DNA of 5,281 nt from Elusimicrobiaceae bacterium. Its GTDB lineage: Bacteria; Elusimicrobiota; Elusimicrobia; Elusimicrobiales; Elusimicrobiaceae. Of this stretch, positions 1 through 5,281 are shown in pieces (the first letter of the stretch is position 1; each line of letters starts with the position of its first letter). Below the pieces are notes generated by a model. It searched no databases and was not told the DNA's origin. It worked only from the letters and a program-made list of their open reading frames with translations. Made by a program: the position numbers and the translations under genes. The DNA is taken from NCBI GenBank assembly GCA_024405075.1, contig JAKSPG010000103.1, forward strand, positions 1 to 5,281. The letters run 5' to 3'.

Positions 1-69
1 AAATGGGGTCCAAGCATCGTGAATGGTATGACGGAAGTCTTGCAGAAATAATAGATAGTTAATGTCCAT
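1..69 (-). CDS. PAP2-family phosphatase, N-terminal fragment (cut by window edge)
   Basis: An open frame of 23 codons starts at ATG 69-67 and runs off the window without a stop. It translates to MDINYLLFLQDFRHTIHDAW followed by TPF. The 'LLFLQ-x-FR' opening followed by a short polar stretch and a Trp resembles the N-terminus of many bacterial membrane PAP2 (type 2 phosphatidic acid phosphatase) proteins, which dephosphorylate lipid phosphates such as undecaprenyl pyrophosphate at the membrane. The start is supported by a Shine-Dalgarno-like AAGGA 10 bases upstream. The gene begins 13 bases after the argS stop, so it is probably the next gene in the same transcript. None of the PAP2 catalytic motifs lie in the visible part, so the family call rests on N-terminal resemblance only; that a gene starts here is more certain than its product. 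Confidence 0.6.
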   Translation of the reverse strand, partial: MDINYLLFLQDFRHTIHDAWTPF

Positions 70-79
70 ATTTTTTTTA

Positions 80-84
80 TCCTT
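80..84 (-). promoter_or_regulatory. Ribosome binding site of the PAP2-like gene
   Basis: AAGGA on the minus strand, overlapping the TAA stop of argS (85-83) and separated from the ATG at 69-67 by a 10-base A/T spacer that contains eight A in a row. It fixes the start of the edge gene and suggests that its translation is coupled to the end of argS. Confidence 0.6.
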
Positions 85-1675
85 ACATTTTTTTCGGTGC
101 ACTTACACCGATAAACTCTAACCCTTTTTTAATCCGTTCCGCCACCCGTTGGCAGATGAACAAGCGAGATTTAGTTTGTTCGGGTTGTTGCTCATCCAAC
201 ACGCGGCAGGTATCGTAGAACGTGTGGAAAAGCCCGGCCAGTTCCACCAGATACGTAGTCAAATGGTGCGGACTTAAATCGGCCACACAGTTGCGTAACA
301 CTTGCTTGAACCAAATGAGTTTTAACAGCAAGGCCCGTTCCTGGGGGGCTAAGGGTGTAATGACGCCGGGGTACTCAGTAAATCCTTTTTCAGCCGCGGC
401 TGTAAAAATGGAGTAAATACGGGCGTGAACATATTGCACGTAGAAAACCGGGTTTTCGTTGGTGCGTTTTTTGGCCAAGTCCATATCAAACAGCATGTGG
501 GCGTTGGGGGTGCGGCTGGCAAAAAAGAAACGGCACACGTCTGTTCCCACATCGTCCATCAGTTCGCGCAGCGTAATAAAATGGCCGGCGCGTTTGGACA
601 TCTTGACTTGTTCGCCATGTTCGGTCAAGTGGACCAGTTGGTGAATAATCGGTACAAATGATTTTTCATCATGTCCCAGGGCGTGCACAGCCGCTTTCAT
701 ACGCGGTACATAGCCGTGGTGATCGGCCCCTAAAATATCAATGAGCGTTGTGTAACCGCGGTCATATTTATTTTTGTGGTAGGCAATATCCGCCATGAAA
801 TAGGTTGGGCGGCCGTCTTTGCGCACTAGCACGCGGTCTTTATCATCTTGAGCTTCTTGATCCTGGGTGGAACCGAACCAAACGGCATCTTCCTTTTTGT
901 ACGTAAACCCTTTTTGAGTTAAATACTCCAGCGCTTTTTGTGGAGCCTGTTCTTTGTGCAGGTCCGATTCGCGAAACCAACGGGTAAAATCTACATGAAA
1001 ATCTTTCATGTCCTGTTGTTGGGTTTTAATGAGTTCTTCCATGGCCCAGCGACCGTATTGGTCTTCAGGTAAATCGGCCGGGATACGTTTAGCCAAGTCA
1101 ATTAAGTACGAGCCGTGGTAACCGTTCTCGGGCGGTTCTTTTCCTTCTTTGCGTGCCTTAATGGAAACCGCTAACAGCTCGGCCTGGTTACCGGCATCAT
1201 TTACATAATATTCGCTATCGCACGAATATCCTAACGCCCGGTGGATTTTAACTAAACTGTCACCCAAACTGGCACCGCGGCCACTGGCCACATGTAAAGG
1301 TCCTGTTGGGTTAGCGGATACAAATTCAATCAGTAAATTCTGGCGGGAGGTCTGCCCGTCGCGGTCTTTAATGCGCCGGTCGGAGGCGATTTCAATAATA
1401 AAAGCGTCTTCTAAACGGATGTTGATAAAGCCCGGAGCAACGGCCGTGGCTTGCTGTACGGCGGTAATTTCGTTGAGTACTTTGCAGGCCTCTTGGGCAA
1501 TAAGCAACGGGTTTTTACGCATTTTTTTGGCCACGGCCATAGCCCACGTAAGCGACAAATCTGCCCCGGTATGGGCCGGCGCGGGGGCAAAATCTACCGC
1601 CGGCAAAGCAACCCCTTTGAAGAAGGCCGCGTTGGAAAGTTTAACCGAAATATCTTGTTTGAGTTTATCTAGCAT
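83..1675 (-). CDS. argS: Arginyl-tRNA synthetase (class I)
   Basis: Cytoplasmic enzyme that charges tRNA-Arg with arginine using ATP. The 530 residues are close to the usual bacterial length and look complete. An N-terminal tRNA-recognition (Add1-type) domain covers about residues 1-90. The class I catalytic core follows, beginning at the 'SANPTGPLH' segment (120-128). The HIGH-type motif reads HVAS at 128-131, with His128 kept but the last His replaced by Ser. A canonical KMSKR loop lies at 358-362, followed by 'NENPVFYVQYVHAR' at 406-419, which opens the DALR anticodon-binding domain. The protein ends with 'GVSAPKKM', the typical ArgRS C-terminus. The KMSK-containing loop and 'FDMDLAKKRTNENP' stretch resemble the Bacillus-type ArgRS more than the E. 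coli one. The ATG at 1675 lies 2 bases after the rsfS stop with only a weak GGA upstream, so translational coupling to rsfS is likely. The stop is TAA. Confidence 0.97.
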   Translation of the reverse strand: MLDKLKQDISVKLSNAAFFKGVALPAVDFAPAPAHTGADLSLTWAMAVAKKMRKNPLLIAQEACKVLNEITAVQQATAVAPGFINIRLEDAFIIEIASDRRIKDRDGQTSRQNLLIEFVSANPTGPLHVASGRGASLGDSLVKIHRALGYSCDSEYYVNDAGNQAELLAVSIKARKEGKEPPENGYHGSYLIDLAKRIPADLPEDQYGRWAMEELIKTQQQDMKDFHVDFTRWFRESDLHKEQAPQKALEYLTQKGFTYKKEDAVWFGSTQDQEAQDDKDRVLVRKDGRPTYFMADIAYHKNKYDRGYTTLIDILGADHHGYVPRMKAAVHALGHDEKSFVPIIHQLVHLTEHGEQVKMSKRAGHFITLRELMDDVGTDVCRFFFASRTPNAHMLFDMDLAKKRTNENPVFYVQYVHARIYSIFTAAAEKGFTEYPGVITPLAPQERALLLKLIWFKQVLRNCVADLSPHHLTTYLVELAGLFHTFYDTCRVLDEQQPEQTKSRLFICQRVAERIKKGLEFIGVSAPKKM

Positions 1676-1677
1676 GT

Positions 1678-2187
1678 TTATTTTTTCCGAACTGTTTTTT
1701 TAGCTGCTTTGGGGCGAGTTGTTTTGGCCGCCGTTTTTTTCTTAGCAGTAGGTTTTTTGACTGTTTTTTTAGTAACTTTTTTGACCGTTTTTTTGGCAAC
1801 GGTACGTGTTTTGGCCACTGTTTTGGTGGAGGTTTTTTTGATGGGTTTGGTAAAATCAACAACTTTACCGAAACTAAAAATTTTGTCCAGCGCGTAAAAG
1901 TCGCGCGCTTGGGCCGTCATAATGTGTACCAAAAATGCCCCATAATCGCTCACGCGCCAAAGGTTACTTTCGCGTCCGTCGCGATTTAATTTGTAAAACC
2001 CTTGTTCTTTTAATTTTTTGCTGATTTCTTCTTCCACAGCGTCCAAATGGGGCTTGGAAGTAGCGGTGGCAATCAATACAAATTCACACAGGGAAGAAAG
2101 CCCACATAAATCAATCACTTGGATATTCTCGGCCTTTTTTTCGTCAGCCAACCGGGCGGCCAAACAAACCAGTTCTTTCGTATTCAT
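1678..2187 (-). CDS. rsfS: Ribosomal silencing factor RsfS with long basic C-terminal tail
   Basis: RsfS (formerly YbeB/Iojap) binds protein L14 (uL14) of the large ribosomal subunit and blocks subunit joining, lowering translation when nutrients are scarce. Residues 4-112 match the family from end to end: 'NIQVIDLCGLSSLCEFVLIATATSK' at 21-45, split here into the beta strand 21-27 and the S-x-x-C-E-F-x-x-I-A-T-x-T-S core, then a 'DGRESNLWRVSDYGAFLVHI' block at 70-89, then a 'RDFYALDKIFS' end at 95-105. The usual family protein is about 105-120 residues and stops near here. This one continues with 56 residues (114-169) made almost only of Lys, Thr, Ala, Val and Pro, with 22 Lys, 3 Arg and no acidic residue. 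The ATG is preceded by a good AGAGG at 7 bases. The position downstream of nadD-yqeK and a LytR-type gene is the classic rsfS context. argS follows 2 bases after the stop. Confidence 0.95.
   Translation of the reverse strand: MNTKELVCLAARLADEKKAENIQVIDLCGLSSLCEFVLIATATSKPHLDAVEEEISKKLKEQGFYKLNRDGRESNLWRVSDYGAFLVHIMTAQARDFYALDKIFSFGKVVDFTKPIKKTSTKTVAKTRTVAKKTVKKVTKKTVKKPTAKKKTAAKTTRPKAAKKTVRKK
1681..1848 (-). repeat. Lysine-rich histone H1-like low-complexity tail coding segment of rsfS
   Basis: Codes residues 114-169 of RsfS. The peptide is built from imperfect repeats around 'AKKTVKK' (for example AKKTVKK, VTKKTVKK, PTAKKK, AAKKTVRKK). At DNA level the plus strand shows repeated runs of six to seven T set between short GTAAC / GACCG / GACTG words, which makes the segment prone to replication slippage and length change. 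Net charge is about +25 without one Asp or Glu, similar to bacterial histone H1-like tails and to basic extensions that bind nucleic acid. It is in frame with, and terminates, the RsfS reading frame, so it is part of the protein and not a separate gene. Confidence 0.85.
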
Positions 2188-2194
2188 ATAGTTA

Positions 2195-2199
2195 CCTCT
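2195..2199 (-). promoter_or_regulatory. Ribosome binding site of rsfS
   Basis: AGAGG on the minus strand, 7 bases (TAACTAT) before the ATG at 2187-2185. It is the clearest Shine-Dalgarno site in the window and supports the chosen rsfS start. It lies in the 63-base gap 2188-2250, the longest intergenic gap in the window. I could not see a convincing promoter or hairpin terminator in that gap. Confidence 0.75.
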
Positions 2200-2250
2200 T
2201 TTATCGTGTATAGGAGCACTCTTTTCAGTTTAGCATTTTTAGAAGTAGGT

Positions 2251-3126
2251 TTACAGCGGCATTTTAAAATCTTTGCCTAAAATAATGCGGGTATCGCAAA
2301 TAACATTGGGCGTGGTCCCGGCGCGGATTTCACCGTTAATACCGATAGCATTGCCCAGTTGTTTAAGCTGAATTTGGCGTCCGGAATAGTCTTCCAGCCA
2401 CGAGGTTTCCTGCAAGGTGGGGTAATTGTCGTATTGCAAGACATCCACTCGCAGTAGGCCTTTGGTATTCTGCTCGCGTAGGTATTGGGTTAGCTCCAGT
2501 GCCAGGCCTTTGCGGCCGGATGCATTTAATACTTCGGCAATAATCGGGCGGTCTTGTACGGCCAGCGGGGCTTTGTCCGCCACGGGGGCGGGGGGGCCGT
2601 CCGGCTCGGCCGTGCGGCGTTTATTTTTTTGGTTTTTGATGGGTTCTTTAAGAGTAAAATCGTTTGTTTGTAACTGGGCCAGCTCCAGGGAGTGTAGCCA
2701 AAATTCTGCCGGCGTGTGGTTGGTGCGGCGTTCGTGGTAGGCGGTCAAATAGCTCCACCCGGTGCGCAGGGCCAGTAGCGGGTTATAACGCCACGAGGAT
2801 AGCGTGTGCTTGAAGTCTTCCCAAAACAGCGGATAGGAACTTTGGCGCGGAATAAAAAATTTACCTTGTGGAAAACACTTCTGGACCGGACCTTTGCATT
2901 TTTTATCTTGCACGGTAACCCGTACTTTTTGAAACGCAGGGTTATACGTAAATTCCATGGCGGGGGAAGTTCCTACCGTTACCAAAACATCTTGCTCCTG
3001 GCGTAGGGACAACGTCTTAACCAGGCCGGAAGTATAGCGGGCAAATCCGGCCCACCCCAGTAGCAGTAGGGCTAGAATTATCAAGCCACGTTCTATAATT
3101 TTTCTTGTTTTATGAGGTGATTCCAT
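2251..3126 (-). CDS. Membrane-anchored LytR_C-domain protein (no LCP catalytic domain seen)
   Basis: A 291-residue protein. A short basic N-terminus (MESPHKTRK) is followed by one hydrophobic segment at about 12-30, so the rest is predicted outside the cytoplasmic membrane. Residues about 45-160 are of no family I recognise; they include two Cys (77 and 84) that could pair, and an aromatic 'FWEDF...SSWRYNP' stretch (101-116). A linker at about 161-192 is first Lys/Arg-rich, then Pro/Ala-rich. Residues 195-288 fit a LytR_C domain: 'IIAEVLNASGRKGLALEL' opening, an 'SGRQIQLKQLGNAIG' middle and a closing 'DTRIILGKDF'. LytR_C occurs at the end of LytR-CpsA-Psr proteins that attach glycopolymers to peptidoglycan, but the conserved Arg/Asp-rich LCP catalytic core is not visible, so an enzymatic role should not be assumed. 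The gene occupies the slot held by lytR in the nadD-yqeK-lytR-rsfS block. The ATG at 3126 overlaps the yqeK end by 34 bases; a GGGG lies about 8 bases upstream. The stop is TAA. Confidence 0.8.
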   Translation of the reverse strand: MESPHKTRKIIERGLIILALLLLGWAGFARYTSGLVKTLSLRQEQDVLVTVGTSPAMEFTYNPAFQKVRVTVQDKKCKGPVQKCFPQGKFFIPRQSSYPLFWEDFKHTLSSWRYNPLLALRTGWSYLTAYHERRTNHTPAEFWLHSLELAQLQTNDFTLKEPIKNQKNKRRTAEPDGPPAPVADKAPLAVQDRPIIAEVLNASGRKGLALELTQYLREQNTKGLLRVDVLQYDNYPTLQETSWLEDYSGRQIQLKQLGNAIGINGEIRAGTTPNVICDTRIILGKDFKMPL

Positions 3127-3968
3127 AAATCAATCCCCAGCGGGCAAAGCCATTTTTGCGAATCAATGGTGAAAAGTAATTTGCGATTGGCGGCGTAGAG
3201 CAAGGCTTTATCCAAATCCTGCATGGCCAAATTGCGGATGAGAAACGCATCTTTGTATTTGCGGTCTTTGGAAGAAATATCCGCCACAAATAAAATTTTA
3301 GATAGTTCGCTCATGTGTAAACTGCCCAGCGTATGCTCGGCAATGGCGTTAAGGACGTTTTTATCTTTGGTGTCAAATTCGTGCTTAGCCAGCCACGCTG
3401 ACACAAAACTATGCAGTAAACTGGGTTCCTGGCGGCAGATGTCATCAAAGAAAGGCACCCGAATGTTGTGGGTGCGGCAAAATTCCACCAATTCCGGCCC
3501 GGAAAAACCTTTCCCCGCATCGTGCAAAATGCCGGCGCGTACGGCGGTTTCTACGTTGACGTCGTAAATATCGCTTAGCGCGGCGGCCATTTCGGCTACT
3601 TTACAAGAGTGAAGGTAGCGGTTGGGTTTTAAGTGCGCTTTTAGCCAAGCGTGTATGGATAAGCCATATAGTTTATGTTTGCGAATTGTATCCGCAATTT
3701 GCGGCGGTACGGTGTCGGGGATGTCGCCGCACGATAAAATATGTGCCCGGACGCGGCTGGAAGATAATTTGGGGAAAAATCCCGGTAAAAACACGTGTTT
3801 GAACTGGGCCGGGTTTTCGTTATATCCGCGGCGTTTGCCGGCGATAACAGTCGCATGGTCAAAAATAACTTGCGGGTTTTTCCAGTTGTGTAAATCGTTT
3901 AGGCAATCGGTACCGACCAGTAAATAAATGTCCGGGTTTTTGTAGCGTTTTAGCAAGTATTGCACCAA
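3093..3968 (-). CDS. Surviving 3' reading frame: C-terminal NadD half plus YqeK HD domain
   Basis: If the TAA upstream is real, the longest remaining frame begins at a TTG codon (3968-3966) and gives 291 residues. It keeps the C-terminal half of NadD (SSSRVR at 69-74) and the whole HD domain (His120, His149-Asp150, His186, His212, Asp230). It lacks the ATP-binding GxFDPxHxGH segment, so it could not act as an adenylyltransferase. The HD hydrolase part could in principle still work. No Shine-Dalgarno-supported start is obvious, so whether this piece is translated is unknown. It belongs to the same locus as the interrupted fusion and is not an extra gene. Confidence 0.45.
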   Translation of the reverse strand: MVQYLLKRYKNPDIYLLVGTDCLNDLHNWKNPQVIFDHATVIAGKRRGYNENPAQFKHVFLPGFFPKLSSSRVRAHILSCGDIPDTVPPQIADTIRKHKLYGLSIHAWLKAHLKPNRYLHSCKVAEMAAALSDIYDVNVETAVRAGILHDAGKGFSGPELVEFCRTHNIRVPFFDDICRQEPSLLHSFVSAWLAKHEFDTKDKNVLNAIAEHTLGSLHMSELSKILFVADISSKDRKYKDAFLIRNLAMQDLDKALLYAANRKLLFTIDSQKWLCPLGIDLWNHLIKQEKL

Positions 3969-4046
3969 TTGATACGTATAAGTTTTACCGCCCTGGCGCA
4001 GTTCGTAATCATCAAAGATAATATTTTTATGCCAACGGCCGAAAGC

Positions 4047-4049
4047 TTA
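4047..4049 (-). other. Premature in-frame TAA stop within nadD
   Basis: Plus-strand TTA at 4047-4049 reads TAA in the nadD frame, after the codons for MQMLK and before those for AFGRWHK. It is one base away from several sense codons (for example TTA Leu, AAA Lys, GAA Glu, TAT Tyr). TAA also ends argS, rsfS and the LytR_C gene in this window, so reassignment of TAA is not plausible. Confidence 0.9.
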
Positions 4050-4226
4050 TTTAAGCATTTGCATACGCAGGCGGAACGGCGTGGGCGATTTGGCCTTAAA
4101 CGGGGAGTGATACGCCGGAACGATGTGTGCCACATCCGGAGCAATTTGTTTCATTGCCCGGCGAAATAAGGCGATGTGGCCTTTATGGACGGGGTCAAAG
4201 CTGCCCCCAAAAACGAGAACTTTCAT
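4047..4226 (-). CDS. Truncated 59-residue NadD N-terminal fragment
   Basis: The 5' piece of the interrupted fusion: ATG 4226-4224 to TAA 4049-4047. It holds the first Rossmann strand and the 'GGSFDPVHKGH' ATP-binding signature (7-17), the 'PAYHSPFK' substrate loop (about 37-44) and the start of the 'RLRMQMLK' helix. It ends there and lacks the second half of the fold, so on its own it should not be active. It starts within an ATGA overlap with the upstream oxidoreductase gene, which suggests translational coupling. Confidence 0.5.
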   Translation of the reverse strand: MKVLVFGGSFDPVHKGHIALFRRAMKQIAPDVAHIVPAYHSPFKAKSPTPFRLRMQMLK

Positions 4227-5281
4227 ACTACTCTATTATACAAGTTTTCGGCGATGTCTTTCCCTTGTAAAAGAGAAGTTTCCATAAATGTATATTCCCA
4301 CCGTCCGTACCGCCCGGCGCAAAAACAGTCGTGTTTTTGCAGGGCTCGTATGATTTGGTTAACGGCAGGCGTGCGGGATTTATCGTATACGGCGTATGCA
4401 TAAGGAATAGCGGTCCAGCACGAGAAAAGCTCGCGCTGGTCAGCACGGATAATTCCTTTTTGTATTAACGCGTAGCGGATGCGGCGTTGCTGCGTAAGCG
4501 AAGGCCGCACGCGTCCCGGCAGTTCCACGTAAAGCGAATAACAACCCTTGGGGGCTAATCCGTCGGCAAATCCGCTTTGCAGACCGACGCGGTAGAACGG
4601 GTCTTGCGGGTCCGGGCAGTAAATCCAACTAAACGGTTTTGGGTTGCCTTCAAACGCTATGTGATAGACGCTTACCGGTTGCACAATCATCCGGCTGGCC
4701 AGAGCAGTTAATGCGGGGCTGTTTTTTAACAAACGCAAAAACACGGGCAGCGGCAGCGTATTAACCAAAAAATCAAATGAAATTATTTTTCCGTTTGTGC
4801 GGACGGTTTTGCGTGTTAAATCTATTTGCGTGACACCGCTGTTTGTTTGCAGGTGCGAAATTTGCCCGGCCAGTGCCTTCACTAGCGCGCCGCAACCGCC
4901 CTGTTTGGGATAATAAAAGGAAGCATTGTAGCCGAATTTTTTTGTCGGTTTACGGCGGGCACTTTGGCGGATTTCGGCCAACGTCGGCGTGGGAACAAAC
5001 GGTCCGCACCACTCACACGTTAATTCGCGCGGTGCGCGGCCCCACAGTTTGGTGTTATAGGGTTGCATAAATGTTTGATAAATGCCTTTGCCAAACGCTT
5101 GCAAACACCATTGTTCAAAATTCTTAGGTGGATTTTTACTATTTTGTTTGGCGTGTAGTAAGCCGTCCACACACGTTTGGCGCAGTTGCGGTGGCAGGGC
5201 GTAGAGGTTGGCTTGAAAAGGAAACGGCACACGATAGCCGCCGGTGTAAACCCAGGCGTGGCGGGTACGGCGTTGCACCTG
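4223..5281 (-). CDS. FAD-dependent amine-oxidase-like oxidoreductase, 3' part (N-terminus beyond window)
   Basis: The frame is open to the window edge and 352 codons are visible; a GTG near the edge is unlikely to be the true start, because the FAD-binding GxGxxG region normally found in the first 30 residues is absent and about 70-100 residues should be missing. Visible blocks (numbered from that GTG at 5278) fit the protoporphyrinogen-oxidase/amine-oxidase-like flavoproteins: 'VPFPFQANLYALPP' at 17-30, 'FMQPYNTKLWG' at 70-80, 'CEWCGPFVPTP' at 88-98, 'GYNASFYYPKQGG' at 116-128, 'NTLPLPVFLRLL' at 173-184 and the C-terminal FAD-contacting 'GRYGRWEYTFMETSLLQGKD' at 322-341. Such proteins often sit among glycan or lipid biosynthesis genes, but the substrate cannot be read from the sequence, and a UDP-galactopyranose-mutase-like role is only a distant alternative. 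The TGA stop overlaps the nadD ATG as ATGA. Confidence 0.8.
   Translation of the reverse strand, partial: QVQRRTRHAWVYTGGYRVPFPFQANLYALPPQLRQTCVDGLLHAKQNSKNPPKNFEQWCLQAFGKGIYQTFMQPYNTKLWGRAPRELTCEWCGPFVPTPTLAEIRQSARRKPTKKFGYNASFYYPKQGGCGALVKALAGQISHLQTNSGVTQIDLTRKTVRTNGKIISFDFLVNTLPLPVFLRLLKNSPALTALASRMIVQPVSVYHIAFEGNPKPFSWIYCPDPQDPFYRVGLQSGFADGLAPKGCYSLYVELPGRVRPSLTQQRRIRYALIQKGIIRADQRELFSCWTAIPYAYAVYDKSRTPAVNQIIRALQKHDCFCAGRYGRWEYTFMETSLLQGKDIAENLYNRVV

Larger units (their letters stand above)
3093..4226 (-). pseudogene. nadD-yqeK fusion interrupted by an in-frame TAA at codon 60
   Basis: Read from ATG 4226-4224 in one frame to the TAG at 3095-3093, this is 377 codons carrying two fused enzymes. 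The NadD part (about 1-188) makes nicotinic acid adenine dinucleotide from NaMN and ATP. It has the nucleotidyltransferase signature 'GGSFDPVHKGH' at 7-17, 'VGTDCLNDLHNW' at 104-115, the 'SSSRVR' motif at 155-160 and the closing 'KHKLYG' at 183-188. The YqeK part (about 189-377) is an HD-domain hydrolase, a family shown to cut Ap4A symmetrically; putative metal ligands are His206, His235-Asp236, His272, His298 and Asp316. Codon 60 (4049-4047) is TAA, in the place where homologues read 'MLK-x-A'. The frame and family motifs continue intact on both sides, so this is a single substitution and not a frameshift. The ATG overlaps the preceding gene's TGA as ATGA, confirming the upstream start. No ATG exists between codon 60 and codon 213, inside the HD domain, which argues for a true fusion. 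It could be a recent pseudogene, strain variation or a sequence error. Confidence 0.8.

Noticed and set aside
425..661. Plus-strand open frame of 78 codons inside argS
   Set aside because: It is antisense to well-conserved argS catalytic and DALR-domain codons, has no family resemblance and no convincing ribosome binding site. It is a shadow frame.
1371..1703. Plus-strand open frame of 110 codons over the argS start
   Set aside because: Antisense to argS and the rsfS tail; its composition mirrors the opposite-strand codons, with no recognisable domain.
1681..1848. Lys-rich tail as a frameshift artefact or a separate histone-like gene
   Set aside because: The frame continues without a break from conserved RsfS, composition is coherent to the stop, and there is no internal Met or ribosome binding site, so it is an extension of RsfS.
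2188..2250. Possible promoter (TATACA) or terminator in the LytR_C-rsfS gap
   Set aside because: The TATACA at about 2207-2212 (minus strand) has no acceptable -35 partner, and no stable hairpin with a T run is visible. Only the ribosome binding site is convincing.
3223..3567. Plus-strand open frame of 114 codons over the HD domain
   Set aside because: Antisense to conserved YqeK codons and without family features.
4047..4049. Programmed recoding or genetic code change at the nadD stop
   Set aside because: TAA ends three other genes here, selenocysteine and pyrrolysine use TGA and TAG, and no special structure is apparent. Mutation or error is simpler.
4235..4240. Perfect minus-strand TATAAT just before the nadD start
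   Set aside because: It encodes Tyr-Asn near the end of the oxidoreductase, has no -35 box at 16-18 bases, and would place the transcript start almost on the ATG. A chance match is likely.

Overview
The window is a compact bacterial gene block with every recognisable gene on the minus strand, so transcription runs from high to low coordinates. In that order it holds: the 3' part of an FAD-dependent amine-oxidase-like gene; a nadD-yqeK fusion (NMN/NaMN adenylyltransferase plus HD-domain phosphohydrolase) broken by one in-frame TAA; a membrane-anchored LytR_C-domain protein; rsfS (ribosomal silencing factor) with a very basic low-complexity tail; argS (arginyl-tRNA synthetase); and the first 23 codons of what looks like a PAP2-family phosphatase. 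Genes touch or overlap at nearly every junction: a 4-base ATGA overlap, a 34-base overlap, and gaps of 63, 2 and 13 bases. This fits one polycistronic unit. There is no stretch over 300 bases without a gene, and I see no rRNA, tRNA, CRISPR array, insertion sequence or clear terminator.

Organism: the order nadD, yqeK, LytR-type protein, rsfS is the conserved housekeeping block best known from Firmicutes (obg-nadD-yqeK-lytR-rsfS). Here yqeK is fused to nadD, the LytR-type protein has only the LytR_C domain and no visible LCP catalytic domain, and argS follows directly. Moderate GC, very tight packing and these variants make me lean towards a gut-type Elusimicrobiota or a similar deep-branching Gram-negative lineage. 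That is an impression from sequence style, not a demonstrated placement. All three stop codons (TAA, TAG, TGA) end genes here, so the genetic code looks standard.

The genes serve core functions: NAD synthesis and dinucleotide turnover (nadD-yqeK), ribosome control under nutrient limitation (rsfS), charging of tRNA-Arg (argS), and envelope-linked functions (LytR_C protein, PAP2 phosphatase, possibly the oxidoreductase). I found no clear new defence or mobile system. The points most worth a second look are the nonsense codon inside the otherwise well-preserved nadD-yqeK fusion, the histone-like basic tail on RsfS, the lone LytR_C protein, and the divergent HIGH motif in ArgRS.
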